The notes under the pieces were generated by a model. It saw nothing but the letters and a program-made list of their open reading frames with translations, did no database searches and was not told the DNA's origin. The translations under genes and the position numbers were made by a program. This document shows, in pieces, positions 18,796-29,500 of a stretch of 59,038 nt of DNA. Where the stretch lies: contig JANLFK010000018.1 in NCBI GenBank assembly GCA_024655945.1, positions 1 to 59,038 on the forward strand, read 5' to 3'. The stretch comes from a candidate division KSB1 bacterium (lineage in GTDB: Bacteria > Zhuqueibacterota > Zhuqueibacteria > JANLFK01 > Oleimicrobiaceae). Positions within the stretch are counted from its first letter, which is position 1. Every line of letters begins with the position of its first letter.

Positions 18796-20536
18796 GCAGA
18801 AAGCCACAAGCGTATTCTACACGCCGCAGGGCAACCGTGCGCCGCGCGTTCGTCGTGAAGCCGTTTTTGCCACCGGACCTTCTGGGACTGTTGGTCTTGC
18901 AACCCTTGGTGAGGTCATGAGAGCATTTCCTGCCATTCGCATCGAGGGTGGACTCTTCGGCCCGGACGTCTTGGAGCAGCTCCTGGCCGGCGAGCTGCCC
19001 GGCCAGCGCCCTACTGATTTTGCCATTGGCCGACGCCACCTCACCGATGAGATCGCCGCGGTGTTTGCCGATGCTCGCTCCCTGTGGGGCGTGTTCCAGC
19101 ACCGCCTGGAGCGGTTACCTTCGTCCGACTTGGGCACTTCTGTGACCCGCGACGCCTGGGTCATCCCCTTTCTGGGGCTCCTTGGCTACGAGCTCCGCTA
19201 CAACGCTCGCGCCTATGACGTGGACGGCCTCACCTTTGCCATTTCGCATCGGGCTGGCGAAAGCGAGGAGTCGCCGCCGGTGCACATCGTCGGCGCGCGC
19301 CAGGAATTGGGCCGGCTGGCCCCCGCCGGCCGCCCGCGCCTGGCGCCGCACTCCCTGGTGCAGGAGTTCCTCAACCGCACCGACCACCTGTGGGGCATCG
19401 TCACCAACGGCCTGACCCTGCGCCTGCTGCGCGACAGCACTTATGTGCGCCGCCAGGCCTACATCGAGTTCGACATGGCCGCCATTCTGGAGGAGCAGCA
19501 CTTTCAAGATTTTGTGGCCCTCTACCGGCTGCTCCACCGCTCCAGGCTGCCCGAGAGTTTTGCCGATACCGACCAGTGCCTGCTCGAGCAGTACTACCGC
19601 TACTCCGTTGAACAGGGCGGTCGGGTGCGCGAGCGTCTCCGCGACGGCGTGGAGCAGTGCCTCACACGTCTAGCCGAGGGCTTTTTGAGGCACCCCCGCA
19701 GTGCGCGGCTCAGGGAACTGCTGTCGCCAGAGTACCATGGTAGCAACAAACTCCTCCCGCAGGACCTGTACCGGCAACTGCTCCGCCTCGTCTATCGCTT
19801 CCTCTTTCTCCTGGTTTCCGAAGACCGGGGCCTGATCAGCTCTGACCCCCTCTACTGCGAGCACTATGGCGTGGCCCGGCTCCGCCAACTGGTGGATCGA
19901 CGAAGCTGATACACGGAAGACGACGACCTCTGGTGCTGCCTGCGCGTGCTCTGGAAGGTCCTCTCCGACGAGAAGTTGGCCGGTCTCCTCGGTGCTGCCC
20001 CTCTCAACGGGGAGTTGTTCGCCGAGCTGGACCTCGACGCCGCAACCATCAGCAATCGCGACCTGCTGGAGGCCTTCCGCTTCCTGGCCTACTACCAGGA
20101 GAGCGCATCGAGCCCACCGCGCCGCGTCAACTATGGCGCGCTGGATACCGAAGAACTCGGCTCGGTCTATGAGAGTTTGCTCGATTACTACCCGGCCGTG
20201 ACCTCCGATGCCGCCGGGCGGCCGAGCTTCGAACTGAGGCCCGGCTCGGAGCGTAAATCCACCGGCTCCTACTACACGGCGCCAGAACTGGTGGCAGAAC
20301 TCGTCCGTTCGGCGCTGGAACCGGTGCTGGCAGAGCGATTGAAGCAGGCCAAGACTCGTGACGACAAAGAAGAAGCCGTTCTCTCCCTGCGGGTGCTCGA
20401 TCCTGCGTGTGGCTCTGGCCACTTTCTGCTGGCCGCCGCCCGCCGCTTAGGGAAGGAACTGGCGCGCATCCGCACCGGCGAGCAGGAGCCGACGCCGGAA
20501 CAGGTGCGGCCTGCCACCCGCGACGTCATCGCCCGC

Positions 20537-20568
<32 letters not shown>

Positions 20569-21165
20569 CGTAGAGCTCTGCCGCTTGGCCCTCTGGTTAG
20601 AAGCCATTGCCCGGGTATGCCGCTCACCTTCCTCGGCCACCGCATTCGCTGTGGCGACTCACTTGTGGGTATGATCGACTTGGCACGCCTCAAAGAAGGG
20701 GTGCCGGACGAGGCGTATAGGCCGCTCTCCGGCGATGACCGCCAGGTGGCGCGCCAGGCGGCGCGGAGCAACCGCAACGCGCGGCAGGTGCATGAGCAGC
20801 AACTCGAGACGGCCTTGGACGACGGCCTGGGCCAGGAGCTGCAGGCCTATGCGATGGAGAGTAGCGAGCTGGCCAAGGTGAGCCAGGACTCGCTGGCGCG
20901 GGTACAGAGCGTCGAACAAATCTACCAGAATATGCGCGGCGGGGGCTCGTCGTACGAACGCCTGAAAAAGGCTGCCGACCTGTGGACGGCCGCGTTCTTC
21001 ACGCCGCTGACCAAAGAAAACGTGACGCGTATCGCCATCACGCGTTACGTTCGCCAATGCATGGAGAACCCGCAGACGCCGGACGGCCGGGTGACTGGTG
21101 GGGCTGAGGGGCTGGCCACCGAACACGCCTTCTTCCACTGGCCGCTGGAGTTTCCGGAGGTCTTT

Positions 21166-21206
21166 CTCCCCTCTCCCTCTGGCAGAGCGCCCCGGGGTGA
21201 GGGGGC
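21166..21206. repeat. Dispersed palindromic repeat, copy 1, in the methylase gene
   Basis: Begins CTCCCCTCTCCCTCTGGC and ends CGGGGTGAGGGGG. It inserts a Pro/Ser/Arg/Gly-rich stretch (PSPSGRAPRGEG) directly before the FDVILGNPPF motif without changing frame. It aligns over about 36 bp with copy 2. Confidence 0.6.
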
Positions 21207-21542
21207 CGGCTTCGATGTCATCCTCGGCAACCCGCCCTTCATGGGCGGGCTGCGCATCAGCGGCAACTTCGGCGAACCCTACCGCAAGTGGCTGGAATAT
21301 GCCTTTGCGCCCTTCGGCGGCACCGCCGACCTGTGCGCCGCCTTCTTCCGCCGCGCCTTCAGCCTGCTGCGCCGCGGCGGACGGCTGGGCATGATTGCCA
21401 CCAACACCCTCGGCCAGGGCGACACCCGCGAAAGCGGCCTGGCGGTCATCCTCCAACAGGGCGGGCAGATACACTTTGCCCAGCGCTTCGTCAAATGGCC
21501 CGGCCAGGCCAGCGTCGAAGTCAACCTCGTCGCCCTGAGTCG

Positions 21543-21581
21543 CCCCCCTCTCCCTTTGGGAGAGGGGCTGGGGGTGAGGGC
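21543..21581. repeat. Dispersed palindromic repeat, copy 2, with frameshift
   Basis: Contains CCCCTCTCCCTTTGGGAGAG, an almost perfect inverted repeat, followed by GGGGGTGAGGG. The methylase reading frame changes across this element: LVALSR on the left and APVLDCRLDD on the right are in different frames. Confidence 0.65.
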
Positions 21582-22618
21582 GCTCCCGTTCTCGACTGCC
21601 GCCTCGATGACCAGCCCGAACGCGAACCCGCCCGCCTGAAGCGCAACGAAGGCAAGGTATTTCAAGAGAGCATCGTATTGGGAATGGGTTTTGTGTTACA
21701 GCCTGAGGAAGCCGAACGATTACTTGCCCATAACCCGCGCCATGCCGACTGCCTCTTCCCCTACCTGAACGGCGAAGACCTCAACAGCCACCCGCAGCAG
21801 CAACCTTCGCGCTGGGTGATTAATTTTTTCGATTGGGATTTGGAACGCGCCCGCCAATACCCCGACCTGCTGCGCAGTGTGGAAGAGCGCGTGAAGCCAG
21901 AGCGCGAAAAACTGCGCGATTCCATTCCTACCCAAGCCAGACGCAAAAAATTCTGGTGGGAATATGGCTCTGCCGCAACACAACTCTATCAAGCCATCGC
22001 CCCCCTGCAGCGGGTACTGGTGCGAAGTCTTACGGGCGACAAACACGGAATGATATTTTTACCCAAGGGGCTTGTATATGACCAAACAATAATCGTTTTT
22101 GGTTTTGGCGATGATTACCACTTTGGATTATTGCAATCCAGTTTACACGAAACCTGGGTGTGGAAATACGGACCCACACTACGAACTGATAAACGTTATA
22201 CCGTAAGTGCCTGCTTCGAGACCTTCCCCTTCCCGCCTGCCGAATACGCCGCGCCCCATTTAGCCGCCCTGCTAGCGCGGCCGCCCTTCGCCCGCGCCGC
22301 GCAGGTTGGGGGCGCCTATCACGAACACCGCCGCCAGGTCATGCTGGCGCGGGGCTTGGGCCTCACCAAAACCTACAACCTGTTCCACAACCCCGCCTGC
22401 CAGGATGACGACATCCGCCGCCTGCGCGAACTGCACGCCGAAATGGACAACGCCATCCTTGCCTGCTACGGCTGGGAAGATTTAAACTTGCAGCACGACT
22501 TCTACCAGAACGAACGCGGGCAGGTGCGCTTCATGCCCTCGGCAGAGGCAAGGCGGGAGAGCATTGTGCCGTTGATCGAATTGAATCAGCAAATTGCAGC
22601 GCGTAGTAGGAGGCAACC

Positions 22619-24295
22619 ATGACTTGGCAAGACAACCTTACACCAGAACAACAACAGGCAGTGTCTTCAACTGGAGTGCATGCAAGACTTCTCGCCGGTC
22701 CAGGAACAGGCAAAACTCTCGTACTTACTCGCAGGATTCTCTATCTCGTGCATGACATAGGCGTAACTGCTAGCGACATTCTAACACTGACATTTACACG
22801 AGCTGCGGCTGCTGAGCTAAGACGGCGAATTACTAACGAGTTTGGTAATGGGGCAATGCCTCACATTTCTACATTGCACTCTTATGCCCTTAGTCTCATA
22901 CTACAGCGGGGAGCGCGCGGAAAGCTTCCTACCCCGATTCGCATCGCCGATGATTTCGAGGAACGTTTCATTATCGAAGAGGATTTAAAACACATCATGG
23001 GTCTTTCGCGTGTAACTGAGGCGCGTGAACTTCTAAACCAACTTTCTGCTGATTGGGAAAGGTTGATTGCGGATGCAGATGGTTACCGCGCTCCCAATCC
23101 ACAGTTCCATGGCGCATGGCAGGAACATAGGCAGATTTTTGGATATACCTTACGCGCAGAGCTGGTTTATCAGCTTAAGCACGCTCTTGAAGAAGGGATT
23201 GTCGGTATAGAGCAAAAACCCAAACACATTGTCGTTGATGAGTATCAGGATCTTGATCCATGTGACTTGGCAGTTAGCAAAGGCTTGACCGAACATGGTG
23301 CAGAGCTGTATGTAGCAGGAGATGATGACCAGAGCATATACGGATTTCGATATGCTGATCCAGAAGGCATTCGACGCTTTGACAAGGATTACACGCCCTC
23401 TGTCTCACTTGACCTCAAGGAATGCAAGCGGTGCGGCTCACAAATACTAGCTCTCGCTAATTACGTCGCTAATCAGGACCCCCGTCGTCTTCCCAAGACT
23501 ATTGCTCCAGCCGCCGAGGTGCCTTCAGGTGAAGTTCACATTCTCAATTTTGCTAACCAGAGTAGAGAAGCTGACGCGATCGCGCATATATGCCAATGGC
23601 TTGTGACAGAGCAGAATATTCAACCTGAGCAGATTCTGATTTAGCTCAGGAGTGACCGAAACCGCGTTTTCTCCGATCCTATCCGTAAAAAACTCGAACA
23701 GCTTGGAGTACCTGTAAGCATAGCAGTTGACCCACTTGAGCCCGTAAACAGCAAAGAAGGACGTCAGTTCCTGAGTGTTTTGCGTCTGACAGCCAACGAT
23801 AACGACCATCCCGCTTGGCGCACCCTGCTTATGTTACGAAGGAATAGCATAGGTGAAGAGAAGCTAAACACTCTCTATGCCTTACCTCGCAAGCAAGGTA
23901 AGAGATTTGCTGAGGCTATTTCTGCTGTAGTTTCCAATCCTGGTCTTCTGCCAGGATTTGGTCAATCATTTGTGCGAGAAGTGGAGAGCATACGACAAGC
24001 CGTCGCTGATGCCAAGACAACTGTCCAGTCTACCACTGGCCTGACAGATGCTATCAAGGAGATTGCTAACAAACACATTGCCAGCCAAGATGTGCGGCAA
24101 AAAGTGATAGCACTGTTTGAGCATGTTATCAATGCATATTCTGTCCGAGACATTATTGAACTTCTTCGCTCAATCAGTGTGTCCCTTGGTGATGCTGAGC
24201 AGGAACAACAAAGCAACGCTGTCAACATTATGACTATGCATCAAGCGAAGGGATTAACAGCTCAGGTAGTAATAGTTGTTGGTGCAGAGGAGGCC
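22619..24295 (+). pseudogene. UvrD/PcrA-superfamily helicase, in-frame stop and 3' truncation
   Basis: An SF1 helicase related to UvrD/Rep. Walker A GPGTGKT is at residues 27-33, LTFTRAAAAELRRR follows, then motif II DEYQD at 207-211 and motif III GDDDQSIYGFR. TAG at 23642-23644 replaces what should be a Leu in ILI-x-LRSDRN; the same frame continues for 200 codons to motif V TMHQAKGLTAQVVIVVGAEE. After about 24293 all similarity ends, so motif VI is missing. The start ATG 22619 has AGGAGG six bases upstream and overlaps the methylase stop. Base composition is visibly more AT-rich than the flanks, pointing to separate acquisition. It is probably a defence-system helicase rather than a repair enzyme. 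Confidence 0.82.
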
Positions 24296-25130
24296 CAGGA
24301 CGCCGCGCGCCTGGCGCTCTATCTCCGCCTTGCCGAGCCGAAACCGTTGCTTAGCATACTTCTGCTGCGTCCCGGATGTGCTTCCCATGAAGCTAAGCGG
24401 CAGGCGCTAGGCCCAGAGCGGCGGAGGCAGTCGCAAGACTCCTCGAGGACCAAAAGGGACAAGATCACGACCTTGCACTCAGAGCTGCTCAGCCTTTCGC
24501 ATGTGCTCAACCCGCTCCTCCGGCAAGAGCAAGGGCGGCAAAACCTACGATTCACCCCCCGCAGAGGAGCCGAGGGGGCCACCAGGGGCCCCGAGTGGCT
24601 GTACAACTGTGTGGCCCCTCCAGTGGGGGTCATGCACGGTGGCCTGGACGTGGGGGTACTTTGCCGACGGAAGGTGGAATCGCTGGCGGCAGGAGTAGCT
24701 GAAGTGGTGCCGCCGGCGGGCAGCACGCGGTTGTGCCCGGCTCCGTGCGCCTATTCTGCCGCCCGAATGTTGTTGCTCGCGGGGCTCTCACCAGGCGAAA
24801 ACCAGCCGCGGGCAATGCAAGGATCACGGCTCTTGGGAGGCGCGCGGCGGTACAGGTGGCCCTTGCTGGTCGGCACGACCTGGCAGGTTGCAGTGCCCGG
24901 CGGTCTTTTCGCGGCAGTTGGTTGGTGTTGGGCACAGGGCAGCTGCGGACAGTTGCCCTGTGGCTGACATCGGCAAGGCCCGGGGGACTGCGGGTGGTAC
25001 CCCCCTGCTGCGCCCTATGAGCGGGAAGGGCCGAGCGGTGAGCCACCCTTGCGGGCCTCCTGCTGATCTGGGACGGCTGACCAAAACGCCCGGGGAAGCA
25101 TCCAGGCGAGGGAGGTTCGCAGGCGGCAGA
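24296..25130. other. Region of lost helicase 3' end, no gene recognised
   Basis: GC-rich DNA following the truncated helicase. The frame stays open to 24967 but the translation no longer resembles any helicase and looks like a shadow frame. It may be the scar of a deletion or rearrangement. Confidence 0.5.
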
Positions 25131-25135
25131 TTTCT

Positions 25136-25181
25136 CCTTCCCAGAAGGAGAAAAGTGCTTGATATTCGCCTTCCAAGAAGG
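25136..25181. promoter_or_regulatory. Two 13-bp palindromes, likely operator pair
   Basis: CCTTCCCAGAAGG at 25136-25148 and CCTTCCAAGAAGG at 25169-25181 differ at one base and are 33 bp apart, about three helical turns. The first lies in a longer perfect inverted repeat with 10-bp arms (25131-25140 and 25144-25153) that includes an AAGGAG. They sit just before the DUF4143 ATPase. Repressor binding or an mRNA hairpin are both possible. Confidence 0.5.
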
Positions 25182-25194
25182 TAAATTTAGACCG

Positions 25195-26535
25195 ATGCGC
25201 TGGCAAGACACATCCTCCATCAGGGCGCGCCTGGCGCAAATGCTGAGCGATTCGTTGGTGGCGCCTTTGCCGGCGGCTACTCCGCGCCGGGTGCACACGC
25301 GGGTCTGGTTGCCCGGCAAGGCCACGGCGGTCATCGGCATGCGTCGGGCGGGCAAGACGACCTTTCTCCATCAGTTGCGGCGCGAACGCATGGAGCAAGG
25401 AGTGCCCCGCGAGCGCCTGCCCTACATCAACTTCGAGGACGAGCGGCTGGCCGGTATCGAAGCCAGCCGCCTGCACACGCTGGTTGAGGAGTACTATCGG
25501 CTGTTCCCCGCCTTCCGCGGCAGAGAGACGGTGAGTTGGTTCCTTGACGAGATCCACACGGTGCCTGGCTGGGAGCGTTTCGTGCGCCGACTCATCGATA
25601 CCGAAAAGGTGGAAATCTGTGTGAGCGGTTCATCGGCGGCACTGCTGAGTCGGGAAGTGGCCACAAGCATGCGCGGCCGCGGCTGGGAGGTGGTCATCTA
25701 TCCGTTCAGCTTCGCCGAGTACCTTTGTCACCATCAGCGCCCCGTGCCCAGTCGGTTGGACCTGTTGAGCTCTGTCGAGCGCTCTGAGCTTGACCATGCC
25801 TTGCGCGACTACCTGCGCGTTGGTGGTTTCCCCGAGGCGCAGGGGTTAGACGAGCCTGAGCGCTTTGCCCTGTTGCAGCAGTATGTGGACCTGGCCGTGC
25901 TCCGCGGCGTGATGGAGCGCCGTGGTCTGACGCAGGTGGTGGCCTTGCGCTGGCTGGTGCGGCACCTCTTGGGGAATCCGGGCGGGTCGTTCAGCGCGGA
26001 AAAGTTCTACCGCGACTTGAAATCACAAGGCATAGCGGTGTCGCGGGACACGCTGCACCAAATGGTCTCGTCGCTTGAGGATTGCTTTCTGGTGCGCATC
26101 TGCTGGCTGGACACCGCATCCGAGCGCCGGCGTATGGTGAACCCGCGCAAGGTCTATCCGGTGGACATGGGCCTGATTCCGGTCTTTGACCGCATGGGCA
26201 AAGCCAATGTCGGCCATGCACTGGAGACGGCAGTGAGAATTGAGTTGGAGCGCTGGGGGATGGAAGTGAGCTATGTGCGCACTGCCACTGGCGAGGAGGT
26301 AGATTTTGTGGCGCGCCGCCCCGGCGCCAAGCCCCATTTGATTCAGGTGTGCGCCGAACTGGCCAGTGCGGACACGGTGCAACGCGAGGTACAGGCATTG
26401 CAGGCTGCGGCCGCAGAGTACCCCGGGGCCAGTCTGCATCTGGTCACCCTTACCACCGACGCGCTGCCGGAGTTGCCTGCCCATGTTCAGGTTCATTCGG
26501 CAGCGCTGTGGTTGCTGGGCGAAATGCTTGGCTAA
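25195..26535 (+). CDS. AAA_14/DUF4143 family ATPase
   Basis: A 446-residue P-loop ATPase with C-terminal DUF4143 domain. Walker A is GMRRAGKT at residues 48-55; the Walker B-like segment is WFLDEIHTVPGWERFVRRL; SGSSAALLSREVATSMRGR is the family's sensor region. The DUF4143 part ends with a nuclease-like TGEEVDFVARR and LIQVCAELA, resembling a PD-(D/E)XK strand. ATG 25195 is chosen because upstream TTG 25159 would place a second palindrome inside the coding region; TTG 25159 does have AAGGAG eight bases upstream and remains possible. It is the only undamaged gene of the island. The helicase gene starts 9 bp downstream. Family function is unknown. Confidence 0.8.
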   Translation: MRWQDTSSIRARLAQMLSDSLVAPLPAATPRRVHTRVWLPGKATAVIGMRRAGKTTFLHQLRRERMEQGVPRERLPYINFEDERLAGIEASRLHTLVEEYYRLFPAFRGRETVSWFLDEIHTVPGWERFVRRLIDTEKVEICVSGSSAALLSREVATSMRGRGWEVVIYPFSFAEYLCHHQRPVPSRLDLLSSVERSELDHALRDYLRVGGFPEAQGLDEPERFALLQQYVDLAVLRGVMERRGLTQVVALRWLVRHLLGNPGGSFSAEKFYRDLKSQGIAVSRDTLHQMVSSLEDCFLVRICWLDTASERRRMVNPRKVYPVDMGLIPVFDRMGKANVGHALETAVRIELERWGMEVSYVRTATGEEVDFVARRPGAKPHLIQVCAELASADTVQREVQALQAAAAEYPGASLHLVTLTTDALPELPAHVQVHSAALWLLGEMLG

Positions 26536-26544
26536 GGAGAACTC

Positions 26545-29500
26545 ATGAACATCTTCGACCTTCATGAGGCGGTCCTGAGGGATTATCGTGACTTTGTCCG
26601 CTCGTTTCTGCTCATTGCGGACGCGCGGGCGCGCGCCTTTGTCGACGAGGCCTTTGACCGGGAAACGACCTTTTGGCCGGATCCGCTCGTGCAGGTGAGC
26701 CCGGCATACGCATCTGGGCCCACGGTGGACGAACTGCTGGCCGAGGGGTTGCTTGTGGCGGAAACCGCCCGCATCTTTCGCAACAAGGATGGTGCGCCAT
26801 TCCTGCTCTACCGCCATCAGGAGATGGCCATCCGCAAAGTACAACGGGGTGAAAGCATCGTGGTCACCAGCGGCACCGGTTCGGGCAAGACACTCTGCTA
26901 CTTCCTGCCGATCTTTGACAACCTGCTGCGGCAGGCGACTCGAGCTCCAGGAACGCCGGCGTTGGTCGTCTATCCCATGAACGCGTTGGTGAACTCCCAG
27001 CACGCCTCGCTGGAACGCCTCAAGGCCAAGTACGAAGAGCGCACTGGCCGGCGCTTTCCCCTCACCTTTGCCAAGTACACCGGCGAGACCCCCGATGACC
27101 AGCGCGAACAGATGCGCACGCAGCCGCCGCAAATTGTGCTCACCAACTATGTGATGGCAGAGCTGATGCTGGTGCGCCCAGAGGACGAGAGCTTGCTCCC
27201 TCGCGGAGGCGGTGCCCTGCGCTTCTTAGTGTTTGACGAATTGCACACTTATCGTGGCCGGCAAGGGGCGGATGTGGCCATGCTCATCCGACGCCTCAAG
27301 GAGCGTTGTGCAAGCACAAACCTGGTGCACGTAGGCACCAGCGCGACGATGGCAGCCCACCCGCAGGCCAGCCCCGAGGAGCGAAGGCAGGCCGTTGCTG
27401 ACTTTGCGACGCGATTCTTCGGGCATCCGTTCACTGCGGACAACATCGTGGAGGAGACGCTGGAGCCCTTTACGCCGGGTGGCCCACCTTCCGCAGAAGA
27501 GCTGAAGCGGCGCCTGGCCCAGGGCCAAGGCCTGACAGAAGACCTGGAGGCATTTCGCCGGGACCCGCTGGTCCGCTGGGTGGAATACGAGATGGGGTTG
27601 GAACCCCTGGTGGAGGGTGGCCTGCGGCGGCGCATGCCGAGCTCCTTGAAGCAGACCGCGGCGCGACTCGCCGCGCTCGTGGACGCGCCTCAGCAGATCT
27701 GCGAGCAGCAGTTGCGCCAGGTGTTCGCGCGTGGCGGCGACCTGGTGCGCAAAGGAGGGGGGCGAGCATTGGCTTTCAAGTTGCACCAGTTCCTCGGACA
27801 GGGGCGAACCGTGTACGCGACACTGCAGGGCGCTGACCGCCGCGCATTCTCCCTTGAGGGACAGATTCAGGCAAGCCAGGGCCGCCTCTTTGTGCCCATC
27901 AAGTTCTGTCGCCACTGCGGGCAGGACTACTACCATGTGCTGCGCACCGCGGACAGCTTCTTCCCTCACCCGGTGGGGATCGCCAGCGAGGACCAGGAGG
28001 GGAAGCCTGGTTTCTTGATGCTCGCGCCACAGGAAGACTGGAGCGAGGATCTGCTCCCCGAAGAGTGGCGTTACCCGAACGGCAGGCTGCGCCCCACCTG
28101 GAAGGAGCGAGTGCCAACCCCACTGTGGGTCTTCCCGGGTGGGTCCTTTTCCGTCACCGCGGTCCCTGGGGCCCAGAAGATGTGGTGGCAGGGGGGTGGT
28201 TTTTACCTCTGTCTGAGTTGCGGCGAGTTTTACACCGACCGAGAACGGGAGTTTACCAAGTTAGCAACCCTTTCCAGCGAGGCGCGCTCCAGCGCAACGA
28301 CGGTACTTGCCACTTCTCTGTTGCGCCATGCCGCACGCACAAAGGCCGCGCAGCAGAAGCTTCTCACCTTTACCGACAATCGGCAAGATGCCTCTCTGCA
28401 GGCGGGCCACTTCAACGATTTCGTGCAGGTAGGGCTCTTACAGGCCGCCTTGTACGCGCGCTGCGCAAGAGGAGCCCGCTGCGCTCCGACGAAGTAGCCG
28501 CGGCCGGGGTCCAGTGCTCCGGGCTGAGCATTCGCGACATTGCGCGCACACCGCAGTTGGAACCAGGGTCGCCGGCAGCGCGTGACGTCTGGGAGGTGTT
28601 TACTGATCTGACTGAATATCGCCTGTACGATGACCTGCGCCGTGGCTGGCGCGTGGTCCACCCGAATCTGGAGCAAGTGGGTCTGTTGCGCATCGAGTAT
28701 CGCGGGTTGCAAGAGCTGTGCAGAAGGCCGGAGCTGTGGGAGTTCAGTCTGGCAATGGCCGCGTCTACCCCGGAAGAGCGTGAGGCAGTGCTCCGACCGG
28801 TGCTGGATCAGTTGCGCCGCAAGTTGGCAATCAGGGCCAGTGTGCTGGACAGAGACCGCCAGCGGCGGCTGCGTACCCGTGCGGAACAGCACCTCAATGA
28901 GTTTTGGGGCCTGGACCCAGAGCTCGACGAATTGCAGCAGGCGAGGCGTTTTGTGCTGCCGGGCTCCTCAAAACGGCAGGTGGAGGGTTTTTGGCTGGGG
29001 GTGCGCAGCACAATCGGCCGTTTCTTGCGCGCCCAATTGCACCTCGACGGGCAGGCGTACGCCGACTTTATCGCCAAGCTCCTTGACCTGCTCGTTGCCC
29101 ATGGTCTGCTGGTCCGCTTGGACCCGGTGGACGACCACCAGTTCTTTCAGCTTGACGCGGCCTGCCTCATCTGGTGCTTGGGGGACGGCACACCGCCACC
29201 GCCGGATCCTATCTACGCCCGCCGTGCTCAAGGCGACTACTATCGTGAGGCGCGCTCCTTGGTTAACACCTTCTTCCAGCAGTTCTACCAACAAGAGGCG
29301 GCAGCGCTGGCTATGCTCCAGGCGAGGGAGCACACCGCGCAGGTGGTCAGGCCCGGCGAGCGAGAACGTCGAGAACGAAGGTTTCGCTGGGCAGAAGAGG
29401 ACAGGAAAGAAGCGCCCACGCTGGGCCGTCGTCTCCCCTACCTGGTCTGCTCGCCGACCATGGAGCTGGGCGTAGACATCGCCGACCTGGAGATTGTGCA

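Noticed and set aside
18791-18920. Short ORF starting MSRKPQAYSTRRR between the helicase and methylase
   Set aside because: FLPPDLL resembles an Eco57I-type N-terminus, but the methylase has its own good N-terminus at 18917. Too short to support as a gene; perhaps a remnant.
24630-25355. 241-codon minus-strand open frame behind the truncated helicase
   Set aside because: Pro/Arg/Ser-rich translation with no domain; it overlaps the ATPase start and lacks a ribosome site.
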